DNA from: Haematococcus lacustris
Lineage: Eukaryota > Chlorophyta > Chlorophyceae > Chlamydomonadales > Haematococcaceae
Length of the DNA stretch: 64,000 bases
NCBI GenBank assembly: GCA_030144725.1
Contig: JASKMD010000004.1
Coordinates: 4,074,060-4,138,059, forward strand
Direction of reading: 5' to 3'
A program made the position numbers and the translations under genes. Below the pieces are notes generated by a model. That model saw only the letters and a program-made list of their open reading frames with translations, was not told the DNA's origin and searched no databases. Positions 1-8,521 of the stretch are shown here, one piece after another (position 1 is the stretch's first letter; each line of letters begins with the position of its first letter).

Positions 1-764
1 TGTCAGATAGCTGGACGGGTCTATTTTCCGGGATGCTCTCGCAGGTATGCTCCATCACCTTGTGTGGTACATACAAAGACAAAATGTGGCAGTGGGTGAA
101 AACTTCATGGGCCTATCTCATCACAGGGGGCGATTGGCTCCGTCCTTGGGAGCATCCCCGACGGGCTGGACCGTGTGTTGTCGCATGGCGCCCTCATCGT
201 TGCGTTTCTCGCACTGTGCGCGAAGTTGATACCAAAAGATGCGATGAGCCCTCCTGGACCCCGACGTCGCGCTGCCTTGGCACACCATAAAGCTATACGT
301 GCCAAGCTTGTAAGTAGTGGCACTGGCAATGCCGGAAACCTTCATTGTGGCGGGCGCCGCGGACGCCACGAGCAAAAGACAGTGCCATGCACCCAACTTG
401 CACCGACTTGAGCGAAGCGTGGCGTGACTCAGTCTCGTGGTGTAGTGATACGTGGCAGCACGGCGTGGCAGCACGGCTCACTGCGATGGCCTGCGGCGCA
501 CTACGAGCCTGCCTCTTTAGTGCGAACTTTGCTACGGACGCCACGGAGAGCCTCGCCACCCTGCTCTTGTGAGTGGGTCGCTGCCTGTTTGCGCTATCTC
601 AAGTTTCGACCTGGTGGCGGGCGGTGATCTGGGACAAGGCTTCAGTCTAAAACGCGAGTTTCAGCGCGCGTGACTTACCGCGATAGCCTCAGCTACCCTT
701 CACTAGCGCGTGGTGTGAGCGTCGCGCCTGGCACGGATTGGCATGGCCAATGGCCGGGGTGACC
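1..764. mobile_element. Partial GGTCACC-ended DNA transposon, right part
   Basis: This stretch aligns along its length with 2456-3206 and, in inverse orientation, with parts of 27517-27890 and 36775-37624. It ends at 764 with the terminal motif CCAATGGCCGGGGTGACC, the inverse of the left end seen at 1975 and 27517. The left end lies outside the window. The part shared by all copies includes a conserved frame (PGPRRRAALAHHK) followed by GTAAGT, which I read as an exon end of the family's transposase gene. No intact protein remains here. Confidence 0.75.
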
Positions 765-1026
765 CCCTGTGCACGGTCAGCGAAACCCTGCACACGGTTT
801 TTGAAACGCTGCACAGGGTCAGGAACTGGCTTGACGGCCACCTAGGGGCTGAGCCAGTTGAAACCCTGTGCACGGTTTAGCGAAACCCTGCACAAGGTTT
901 GACCGCTTCAGCTAAAGGCCGATTACAACCCAACCACGTCGATTAAAATCATGAAACATATGGCGATGGGACGGCCTTTGAAAGGGCTATCTGCAGTACC
1001 CCTTTACTAAAATCGCCGACTCGGCC
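765..1026. other. Spacer with short repeated motif
   Basis: No gene is seen. Between 770 and 905 a motif of about 19 nt resembling GAAACCCTGCACACGGTTT recurs about four times with variation. The remainder up to the Fanzor-like fragment shows nothing recognisable. Confidence 0.5.
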
Positions 1027-1464
1027 TTATTCTCCACGAGTGTTGGCTTTGGCAGCCTTGCCCTTGCCCTTGGTGGGCTCAGCTGCCGGCTTGCTGCGCT
1101 TGGCTGGAGGGGGAGTGCTGGGCCCTGGCTCTGAGGCTGCTGGCTGTGTGGCTGCCTGGCCGCTGCGTGGGGCCTGTGGGGGCTTGCGGGGGGCCACTAC
1201 CAGGCACCACACCAGGCCCCGCACTGGCTGGCCACGCTCCTGGCTCCAAGCTGGGCGCACCATGCGGGGTTCCACCTGCCCTGCTGTGGGCTTCCAGCCT
1301 GCAGGTCTTGTGGCACTGAGTGTGTTCAGCTCCACCTCACAGGGCTGCTTGCCATTCACTGCTGAGCTGACCCGTCTGGTGCGGTGCTCATCCACTAGCA
1401 CCACCCTGCCCCCATCCTGGTCTTTGCCCCTGGGCCTGCACACCACCTTGCCAGGCCAAGACAA
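1027..1464 (-). pseudogene. TnpB/Fanzor-like nuclease fragment with RuvC-II motif
   Basis: This 145-codon frame contains VVLVDEHRT near residues 21-29, which resembles the RuvC-II segment of TnpB/Fanzor RNA-guided nucleases (catalytic Glu followed by a T/S-rich turn). Then come a C-containing stretch and VRGLVWC, where the zinc ribbon would lie. A Pro/Ala/Lys-rich linker follows and the frame stops (KANTRGE) before the RuvC-III motif that the related frames at 7290 and 14883 retain. The linker and the PAWSQER..PVRGLVWC block match those frames closely. The zinc ribbon is degenerate, with fewer Cys pairs than usual, and no RuvC-I is visible. It is a truncated fragment; the homology is inferred from motifs only. 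Confidence 0.55.
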
Positions 1465-1479
1465 AAGGCGGGGTCAACA

Positions 1480-1825
1480 CAAACACATAGGGTTAGCCTA
1501 GGGTTCCAGCCTGCAGGCCTTGGGGACACATAAGGCGGGGACGGACCCACACCTGACGTCGACGCGTGGTCCAGCCATCTCGACGTTCCTGTCGTTGCTT
1601 GCCTTGGGCGGAACGCGACACTGAGATGGAACCAACAGGAGCGACGGGTTATCTCACAGCGCGTAACTCACGTCTAGGGCTCACGTCACGTCACGGCTGG
1701 GGACACGAACCTTTATGTTTCTTGTCGCTACCCTTCCGCTTCTTCTTAGCCATCACGCGATGCGCAGTGCGACGGGCGGTGGCCTTTTCTAGCAATTTGG
1801 GTTTCCCGTGAAAAATACACTGATG
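1480..1825 (-). pseudogene. Upstream part of the Fanzor-like fragment, Lys-rich module
   Basis: Read on the minus strand this segment gives LLEKATARRTAHRV followed by MAKKKRKGSDKKHKG, then a stop. Nearly the same module occurs on the plus strand near 7118-7210 and 14711-14803, and its first part occurs at 6193. KKKRK looks like a nuclear localisation signal, which would suit a eukaryotic TnpB relative. The segment joins the 1027-1464 frame only through frame breaks, so the copy is decayed. Confidence 0.45.
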
Positions 1826-1974
1826 TGTGAAGTTACAGCATCTGTTACAGCATTGGTCGTAGGGCATTATAGTGACATAGAGGCTGGCCAGGCTGCAGCC
1901 TGCAGCCGGAAGGTGGCGGACCAGCCTGCAGCTTTTCTCCTTTCAAGGTCCCTCGCCACCCGCCAACAGCAGCA

Positions 1975-3206
1975 GGTCACCCCGGCCATTGGCCATGCCA
2001 ATCCGTGACAGGCCTGACGCTCACACCACGCGCTGGCGAAGGGTAGCTGAGGCTATCGCGGTCAGTCACGCGCGCCAAAACTCGCGTTTCAGACGGAAGC
2101 CTTCCAGATCACTCCGCCCGCCATCCCCGCGGACTGTGAACATGCTCGCTCGCTGCAGCCTGGGGCTCAACAGGGTGCGACCGTACGTGGGTCGCAGGTC
2201 GAAGCGCAAGATTCCCTGGGTTGGGTCGGGACCCCTCATGGCCCGGGCCCTTCCTAACACCTGGCCCGGGCCCTTCTGACACCTAAGCCGGGACCTGCCT
2301 GACCCTCCCTCCAAGCATGCACATCATCTCACTGAGGTGTCAGCAGCACCGTGCGTGGACTTTGTTTCGCTACCGTGCTCTCGTGATCATTCCGGGGTAT
2401 TTGTCAAGCCCTTTAACCTTTCGGCCAATGGTCCTTTACGCGTGCTTCCACCTTTGTCGGATAGCTGGGCGGGTCTTTATTCCGGGTTGTGCTCCAGGCA
2501 TACTCCATCACCTTGTATGGTACACACAATGACAAAATGTGGCAGCGGGTGAATGTGGCATGGGGCGATCTCATCACAGGGGCGATTGGCTGCGTCCTTG
2601 AGCACAACCCGGATGGGTTAGATCCTGTGCTACCGTTGGGCGCCCTCATCGCTGCGTTTTTCGCAATGTGCGCGAAACTTAAGCCGAAAATTTCGATGAG
2701 CCCTCCAGGACCCCGACGTCGCGCTGCCTTGGCGCACCATAAAGCGATACGTGCCAAGCTTGAAAGTAGTGGCAGTGGCAGTGCCGGAAACCTCCATTGT
2801 GGCGGGCGCCGCGGACGCCACGAAAAAAATGACAGTGCCATGCACCCAACTTGCACCGACTTCGGAAGCGTGGCGTGACTCAGTGTCGTGGTGTAGTGAC
2901 ATGGCGTGGCAGCACGGCTCACTGCGATGGCCTGCGGCGCACTACGACGTTTGCCTCTTTAGTGCGAACTTTGCTACGGACGCCACGGAGAGCCTCGCCA
3001 CCCTGCTCTTGTGAGTGGGTCGCTGCTTGTTTGCGCTATCTCAAGTTTTGACCAGGTGGCGGGCGCTGATCTGGGACAAGGCTTCAGTCTGAAACGCGAG
3101 TTTTAGCGCGCGTGACTTACCGCGATAGCCTCAGCTACCCTTCGCCAGCGCGTGGTGTGAGCGTCAGGCCTGTCACGGATTGGCATGGCCAAGGGCCGGG
3201 GTGACC
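1975..3206. mobile_element. Complete non-autonomous GGTCACC-ended transposon (1232 bp)
   Basis: The element starts GGTCACCCCGGCCATTGGCC and ends with the inverse (one mismatch in the core). The inverted repeats extend about 130 bp and include the block GTGACAGGCCTGACGCTCAC. A 4-bp AGCA lies directly on each side (1971-1974 and 3207-3210), although the target is a CAG repeat, so the duplication could be longer. Compared with the 27517-37624 element it keeps about 380 bp of one end and 860 bp of the other and lacks the transposase exons. This fits an internal-deletion derivative mobilised in trans. It interrupts a CAG-rich stretch. Confidence 0.8.
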
Positions 3207-3748
3207 AGCAGCAGCATCAACAGCAGCAGCAGGGTGCGACAGCGGCTGCCGCAGCAATGGAAGAGGACAACCAGCCTACAGATCCTAACCCTCCTCCCCA
3301 GGGCAGGGCCCGCAGTGCAGCGGCAGCAGCAGCAGGGGGGCCTAACCAGGCACCAGCCGGCAAGGCTCCGGGGAAGACAGCTGCGCCGGGCAGCCGCCCC
3401 GCCTCTCCTAACCAGGTGCAGCGCAGTGCAGCAGCAGCAGCACCAGCGGGCCCCAGCCAGACAACAGCCAAGACAGTGGCACCAGGTCGCCCCACCCTGC
3501 CCAACCAGACACAGCGCAATGCAGCAGCAACAGCTGCAGTCCTCAACCATCTGCCCCCCCCCCCGCCCTTGCCCCTAGGGGGTGGCGGCCACTCGGCCCA
3601 AGGCTCCCCAACCAAGAGCCGCCCGCTCTCTCGCCCTTTGGGGAATCACCGCACAAGACATCAAGCGGGGTTCGGTGCGTCTGGGGAGACTCCTACGGGT
3701 AAGCTCAGGGCGGTGGGGGCTCTGGGCGTGGGAGAGGGTCGGGGCTAA
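3185..3748 (+). CDS. Low-complexity Gln/Ala/Pro-rich hypothetical protein
   Basis: This is a 187-codon frame of low complexity: MAKGRGD, then poly-Gln (QQQHQQQQQ), Ala runs, and Pro/Gly/Asn-rich segments with the recurring pattern PNQ..R.AAAAA. No domain is recognised. The start codon and first seven codons come from the right terminal repeat of the transposon ending at 3206, so the native start was displaced by that insertion. The last part (GALGVGEGRG) resembles DNA just upstream of the LINE at 6140-6180, so it may be a LINE ORF1-like or untranslated leader. Codon-repeat structure alone could keep it open; expression is uncertain. Confidence 0.3.
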   Translation: MAKGRGDQQQHQQQQQGATAAAAAMEEDNQPTDPNPPPQGRARSAAAAAAGGPNQAPAGKAPGKTAAPGSRPASPNQVQRSAAAAAPAGPSQTTAKTVAPGRPTLPNQTQRNAAATAAVLNHLPPPPPLPLGGGGHSAQGSPTKSRPLSRPLGNHRTRHQAGFGASGETPTGKLRAVGALGVGEGRG

Positions 3749-3918
3749 GGACTCGCCCCCCGAGAGCTCAGGTTAGCGGTCCCCCTATGGCCTACAGCAC
3801 CTTTGCTCTCAACCTTGAGCATTCATTGCAGTCGAACACACTAATTGTGAACCACTACAAAACAGTGTTTTTGTCTGTGTGGAGTTCCCATCGCATGTGT
3901 ATGCCATGGCCTACATAT

Positions 3919-5196
3919 GTTTCAAATCCAGGGAAACCTCATGTACCACACTGGACGGGGGACTCGCCGGCTTTACATCCCGGTGGGACCCATGCGCACC
4001 GCCCTACTCCGTGAAGCACATGACAACCCCATCTCCGGACATCTCGGTAGGGACAAAATCTACGCACAATAAGGCGCGCCCGAAAAAATCTTTAAGATAT
4101 GACCCAATATGATCAAGCCAGAGAATATGATGAAATATGATCAAGCCAAAACCGCACCAAAGTCAATTGCGCATCAACAGCAAGCTATGGGCTCTGTTCC
4201 CATGTTTCTAGAATCCCATTTGCTCTCAACCGCTGCACTTTTCGGCAGTGTGCAAAAGTGACTGGCGCGATGCGCGGGCTGACCCCACACGGTTCTCCTG
4301 CACACCTGTAGCTGCTTGGGGAGCGTCTCAGCAGCGCAAATGGACGACCCGTGGAGACCCAACCGTCGGACCCAACCGCCGAGCATTTCGAATTTGCTGA
4401 CCCCTTTTGCTGAAGCAATAGCATGCAACCTTAGCATCGCATGCTACAATGTTTGTACACCACACACAGGTTGCTCCGGCCGCTGCAGCTGAGGAGCTTG
4501 ACGACTTTGAGATAGGAGCATGGAACCCGGACATGACGGGCGTGTAACCAATATCATTTTGCGCATGACCAAGGCAGAGATCGATTACAAGAGGATACAA
4601 AGAGCCTCATTGCCGTGGTCTCAACCTCAATAGTTAACTTCGCGGAGAGTAGAGGAGTGTTGCGGCGGGCTAGCTGCAACTGAGAGCGATACTGATTGGG
4701 AGGGCGTCAAACCCTCTCTACACTCGGGGTTCCCAGGTGGATTATGATGGTAATCTGCTACATTATCCTCTTGACTACAGACCCGGTCATATCACATCTT
4801 TATGCCATCATATTCAGTCATATGACCAATTCCTCAGCAAGTCATATGATCGGTCGCGCCCTAACGCACAACTATCACGCCATTTCTTCTGGCCCCGCAT
4901 GGCATCATCATGGCCAAACCAATCGGTCTTCTACATCCTCTTCCTATTCCTCAGCACCGCTGGGAACATGTCAGCATGGACCTCATCACTCAGCTGCCCT
5001 CCACTGCAGCTGGACACGATGCCATTGTTGTCTTCGTCGATAAGCTCATAAAAATGATCCAAGCTGTCCCCACTTCCGCCACTCTGTTCAAGCACTATGC
5101 AGCCGGCATGGACTGATCACCCATTGCAACCTGCGCTGAACACAACTACCACATCTTCTGTTTCTCCGTTTCTGTCACGATGGTTTCTTCGGTCAG
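3919..5196 (+). pseudogene. Ty3/gypsy integrase fragment, interrupted (element D remnant)
   Basis: Positions 3919-4069 and 4864-5196 match the integrase zinc-finger region of the element at 21730-25635 (GRDK.YAQLSRHFFWPRMA, then KPIGLLHP and a degraded MDLI.QLPS..AGHDA stretch). Relative to that copy there is a deletion after PRMAS that removes the CxxC half of the zinc finger. A 794-bp hAT-like element splits the frame. The remnant continues into an LTR at 5421, so this is the 3' part of an old gypsy element. It is not functional. Confidence 0.65.
4070..4863. mobile_element. hAT-like non-autonomous element with 8-bp target duplication
   Basis: The flanks carry a perfect 8-bp duplication ACGCACAA (4062-4069 and 4864-4871). 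The empty site exists in the related gypsy copy near 24700 (CCTACGCACAACTGTCACG). The ends are short imperfect inverted repeats, TAAGGCGCGCCCG on the left and TAGGGCGCGACCG on the right read inwards. An 8-bp duplication and short ends starting TA(A/G)GG fit the hAT superfamily. Repeated ATATGATC-type motifs lie near both ends. No transposase frame is present; it should be non-autonomous. Confidence 0.8.
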
Positions 5197-5420
5197 CTTT
5201 GGAAGAAGAGGAGAACGAGACGACGGTCGGCTCAAGACTCTGGTTTCATAGTTCCTAGCATGCTTTGCATGGAGCTCGTTGCATTTGCTTGTCTGTTGCA
5301 TGTAGCTTGAAGCAAGACTGTTACTACCTGCCTGTCATAGCCTGCTTGCTCTGTGATCGCATGACTGTTTTTCCCAGACACTAGAAGCTCCGGGACGTAG
5401 CTCTTTGGAGTGGGGGAGAG

Positions 5421-5770
5421 TGTTACAGTTCAACTTCAGACCTGGTATGCATGAGCTTTGAATGCGCTTGCAAGTCTTTTTAGCCTTGCATGCGTGAGAT
5501 GTGAATTTCGGTTTACTTAAGCTGAGGCCAGGCAGGATTCGGGTTTCGCGGAGGATGGCCTTCATACAGACTACTCGGGATCACTGGTTAGAGAGCTGAG
5601 AAGAATGTAGAGACATGTAAGGATGTACCCTGGCTACTCGATGTCTGAAGCGCGCTACTTCCGGTGTACGAAAGCATCAGCAACAGCCACTAAGCAGCCA
5701 CTACCACTGTCGGAATAGATTCTGGCTCCGTCGCCAGCCATGTATACTGCTGCCCCGGCTATACTCTAAC
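5421..5770 (+). repeat. LTR of gypsy family C/D
   Basis: It begins TGTTACAGTTCAACTTCAG and ends CGGCTATACTCTAAC, homologous over its length to the two 357-bp LTRs of the element at 21730-25635. It is preceded by the purine tract GGAGTGGGGGAGAG, so it is the 3' LTR of element D. The terminal A of the expected CA end is missing, and several substitutions separate it from the intact LTRs. Confidence 0.8.
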
Positions 5771-6192
5771 CGGTTTTCTTGCAACCGCGCAGCACGGCGT
5801 CACCCGTCGGCGCTGGGTGTTCCATTCAGCCCTTCGCTCCTCGCGTTGTTTGGCTGGAGGGGTCCTAGGACCTGCGCTGGCATGAACAGCAGCGATGAAC
5901 AGCAGCGCGGAGCTCACCGGACTGCACAGTTGCAGCGGACCACACCACAACTACGAACGAACCTTGGCTTTCAATCGGAAGGGGTTCTTGCTCCGCGGCA
6001 CTGGGCCGCTTCCTCGGAGGCATTGCGCCACTAGGCTCATACCTACTAACACCTGCTGAGCTCGTACTTATACCCAGGAGACGATGTCACTCACTCTCGC
6101 ACTTCCAGAGGGCACCTCCAAAGGGCCCTGGCCGGCTGGGGGGCTCAGGGCATGGGAGAGGGTCGGGGCTGGGGACTGGGGAGCTGACTATA
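5771..6192. other. Unassigned segment between LTR and LINE
   Basis: No gene is recognised. The G-rich stretch at 6120-6180 (CATGGGAGAGGGTCGGGGCT) resembles 3725-3750, so it may be part of a repeat leader that precedes the LINE. Confidence 0.4.
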
Positions 6193-6234
6193 TTGCTAGA
6201 AAAGGCCACCGCCCGTCGCACTGCGCATCGCGTG
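6193..6234 (+). pseudogene. Stub of the Fanzor-like Lys-rich module
   Basis: It encodes MLEKATARRTAHRV, identical to the start of the module on the minus strand near 1790, but after CATCGCGTGA the sequence switches to LINE endonuclease sequence. The junction marks where a LINE 5' end met a Fanzor-like copy. Confidence 0.5.
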
Positions 6235-7099
6235 AATGGCCTTAAGCATGACACCACCTCAGTCAATTTCACAGGTATTAGGAGGCTGGTGGCCGAGCAT
6301 GATGTCATCGCTCTGTGCGAGACACGCAGCAGTAGGATAGCGGAGTTCATGCAGCATGCGCCCACCCATAGTGCCTTTCACACTACTGTTTCACGTCAGG
6401 GGGTGCCGGGCCAGGGGGTGGCCCTTCTGCTGCGCAAGGAGCTAGCCAGGCACGCCAGGCTATGGCGCACCTGTAGTGCCATGCAGCTGCTTTGGGTCAG
6501 GCTGGCAGGGTGTGTGTGGGCTTGAGGGCGATGTGTTGCTGGCTGTGGGCTCACAATGTCTCCGAGCACTTCAACCACTTGTTGCTAGAGCTCCAAGAGG
6601 CTAAATTACACACACCACGTGTCCTCCTGAATAAGGTCCTCCGGAATAAGGTCATGAGCGCTGTGAGGCCCTCACGGTTGACAAGTTGACCCTGAGCATG
6701 TAATTGATGGCATGCAGCCAGCAGGGGGGATCAGAGGCGAGGGGGAGAGGAGCCAGGTGCAACTCAGGCACAGCAGGGGCGCTGCCCCCCAAACCCTAAC
6801 CCACGAGCTAGGCATCAGCCAAGCAAAGTCAGCTCACCTGGCCAGCTGCTGCTGCCTCTGTTGTTGCTGCTATACCTGGCCTTACACATGTGTGCCAATG
6901 TGTCTTGCTATATGTGGCTGCATGTCCTCCTGATGGGTGACCTGAACTCTCATTTAGGCAAGCTAAGCGAGATAGGTGACCTCCATGGCTGGTCTATGCT
7001 GCGGGTCTCCCTGCTGCCAGGCTGGACTGATGGACTATGGCCTCAGCTTCAGACTGCAGTGTCCCATTGCAGTGTCCCATGGCAGCGTCACACAACCGT

Positions 7100-7210
7100 G
7101 TATTTTCAACGGGAAACCCAAGTTGCTTGCAGAGGCCACCGCCCGTCTTAATGCGCATCGCGTGATGGCTAAGATAAAGCACAAGAAGGACCCGGGAAAG
7201 AAACAGAAAG
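7100..7210 (+). pseudogene. Lys-rich module of Fanzor-like segment, copy 1
   Basis: It encodes KLLAEATARLNAHRV followed by MAKIKHKKDPGKKQKG, matching the module at 1480-1825 (minus strand) with substitutions. It precedes the RuvC-III-bearing frame at 7290 by about 80 bp in another frame, so the protein is broken. Confidence 0.4.
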
Positions 7211-7289
7211 GTTCGTGTCCCCAGCCGACTGTGAGATCCGTGAGTTACGCGCTGTGTGATAACCCGTCGCTCCTGTTGGTTCCATCGCA

Positions 7290-7883
7290 GTGTCTCGTTC
7301 CGCCCAAGGCAAGCAACGCCAGGATCGTCGGGATGGCTGGACCACGCGTCGACGTCAGGTGACGGCCCCGCCTTATGTGTCCCCAAGGCCTGCAGGCTGG
7401 AAGCCCCCAGCAGGGCAGGTGGAACAGCGCCTGGTGCGCCCAGCCTGGAGCCAGGAGCGTGACCAGCCAGTGCGGGGCCTGGTGTGGTGCCTGGTAGTGG
7501 CCCCCCGCAAGCCCCCACAGGCCCCACACAGCGGCCAGGCAACCACACAGCCAGCAGCCTCAGAGCCAGGGCCCAGCACTCCCCCTCCAGCCAAGCGCAG
7601 CAAGCCGGCAGCTGAGCCCACCAAGGGCAAGGGCAAGGGCAAGGCTGCCAAGGCAAAGCCAGCCCCACAGCCAGGCAGGTGGCTGGACAGGGACTGCAAT
7701 GCAGCGCTGAACATGCAGCGCATTGGGGAGAGCAGGTGGCGGCCGCTGGAGCTGTGCTACTGGCCAGAGCAGGGAGCTCTGCCAGCCAAGGGCAAGGAGT
7801 ATCCTGGCCTGGGCTACAAGCGGGTGCGAGACAAGCCCCCCAAGGCCCAGGAGCAGCAGCAGCAGCCTGCTGAGGCACAGTAA
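7290..7883 (+). pseudogene. TnpB/Fanzor-like C-terminal region with RuvC-III motif, copy 1
   Basis: A 197-codon frame. The order is: Arg-rich start (GKQRQDRRDGWTTRRRQ), then AGWKPPAGQVEQ..VRPAWSQER, VRGLVWC, a Pro/Ala linker, a Lys/Gly-rich tract (TKGKGKGKAAKAK), then WLDRDCNAALNMQRIG near residues 131-145, and a Gln-rich tail. DRDxNAAxN is the hallmark of RuvC-III in TnpB/IS605 OrfB and eukaryotic Fanzor nucleases (Asp catalytic). RuvC-I and RuvC-II are absent, and only one Cys of the usual zinc-ribbon pair remains in RGLVWC. It is therefore a C-terminal remnant, probably once part of a mobile nuclease gene that landed in the LINE. It could alternatively be an exon of a spliced gene. Confidence 0.55.
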
Positions 7884-8125
7884 TGTGTGCCCCCCTTGTT
7901 GAGCTGTTATCAGCTTACAACCAGTGCATGCTTTGTCATGCCAACTCTACACATCGCCCTCGTGGTCAGGCAATAGTGTAGGTGGTAGGCGGGCTCATGT
8001 GCCATGTGCACTGGGTTTACTCCACACAGCCCAATAACACTGTTTGAGTCGGATCTAGTTAGTGGCTGCTAGTGGCTGCTAGTGGCTGCTAGTAAGTACT
8101 AGTAGGTACTAGCTAGTAGGTACTA
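7884..8125 (+). other. 3' flank of Fanzor-like segment with short tandem repeat
   Basis: No gene is seen. Near 8060-8130 the sequence contains AGTGGCTGCT repeated three times, followed by repeated AGTAGGTACT blocks. These may mark the right border of the inserted segment, because LINE endonuclease sequence resumes after 8130. Confidence 0.4.
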
Positions 8126-8521
8126 GCTCAAATGGAGGCCCTAGTGAGGGACAAGAGGGCTGGTCCATGCTGCGCCCGGAGCTGTGCGTGCCTAGGATTG
8201 GCCCAGCCAAGTCTAACATAGCGGGCAGGGAGCTAGTTGACGTGCTATCAGCTACAGGCCTTGTTGCCACCACCGGCAGGGGACATGGGACAGCGCACCT
8301 GCAGAGCTAGCACTCGCACGGAGCACATCATCATGAGTGAATCGGTTTACTCTTTGAGCCACACATCTTCCTTCCCTGACGCTTGCCATGAGTTTGACAA
8401 CTCCTCCATTACCCTGTCATTCAAGGCACCAGCACAAGCCACTACACCCGTCCACACCTGCAATGCTGACTGCCACACTGGCCCACAGTTCCAATAGAAG
8501 CCAGATCATGCTGCTCGGTAT

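Larger units (their letters stand above)
6235..8340 (+). pseudogene. LINE apurinic-type endonuclease domain, disrupted
   Basis: The frame NGLKHDTTSVNFTGIRRLV then AEHDVIALCETR (6235-6330) fits the N-terminal part of an exo/endonuclease-phosphatase domain, in which the Glu of the ET motif is catalytic. VLLMGDLNSHLG near 6926-6962 is the GDxN motif. SNIAGRELVDVLSATGLVAT near 8206-8265 fits the C-terminal part of the domain. The segments lie in different frames and the domain is split by the Fanzor-like segment. In an intact LINE this domain nicks the target for reverse transcription. Here it cannot be made as one protein. Confidence 0.65.

Noticed and set aside
6994..7878. 294-codon minus-strand frame (Cys/Pro/Ala-rich)
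   Set aside because: Antisense shadow of the Fanzor-like frame and its linker; composition reflects the GC-rich opposite strand.
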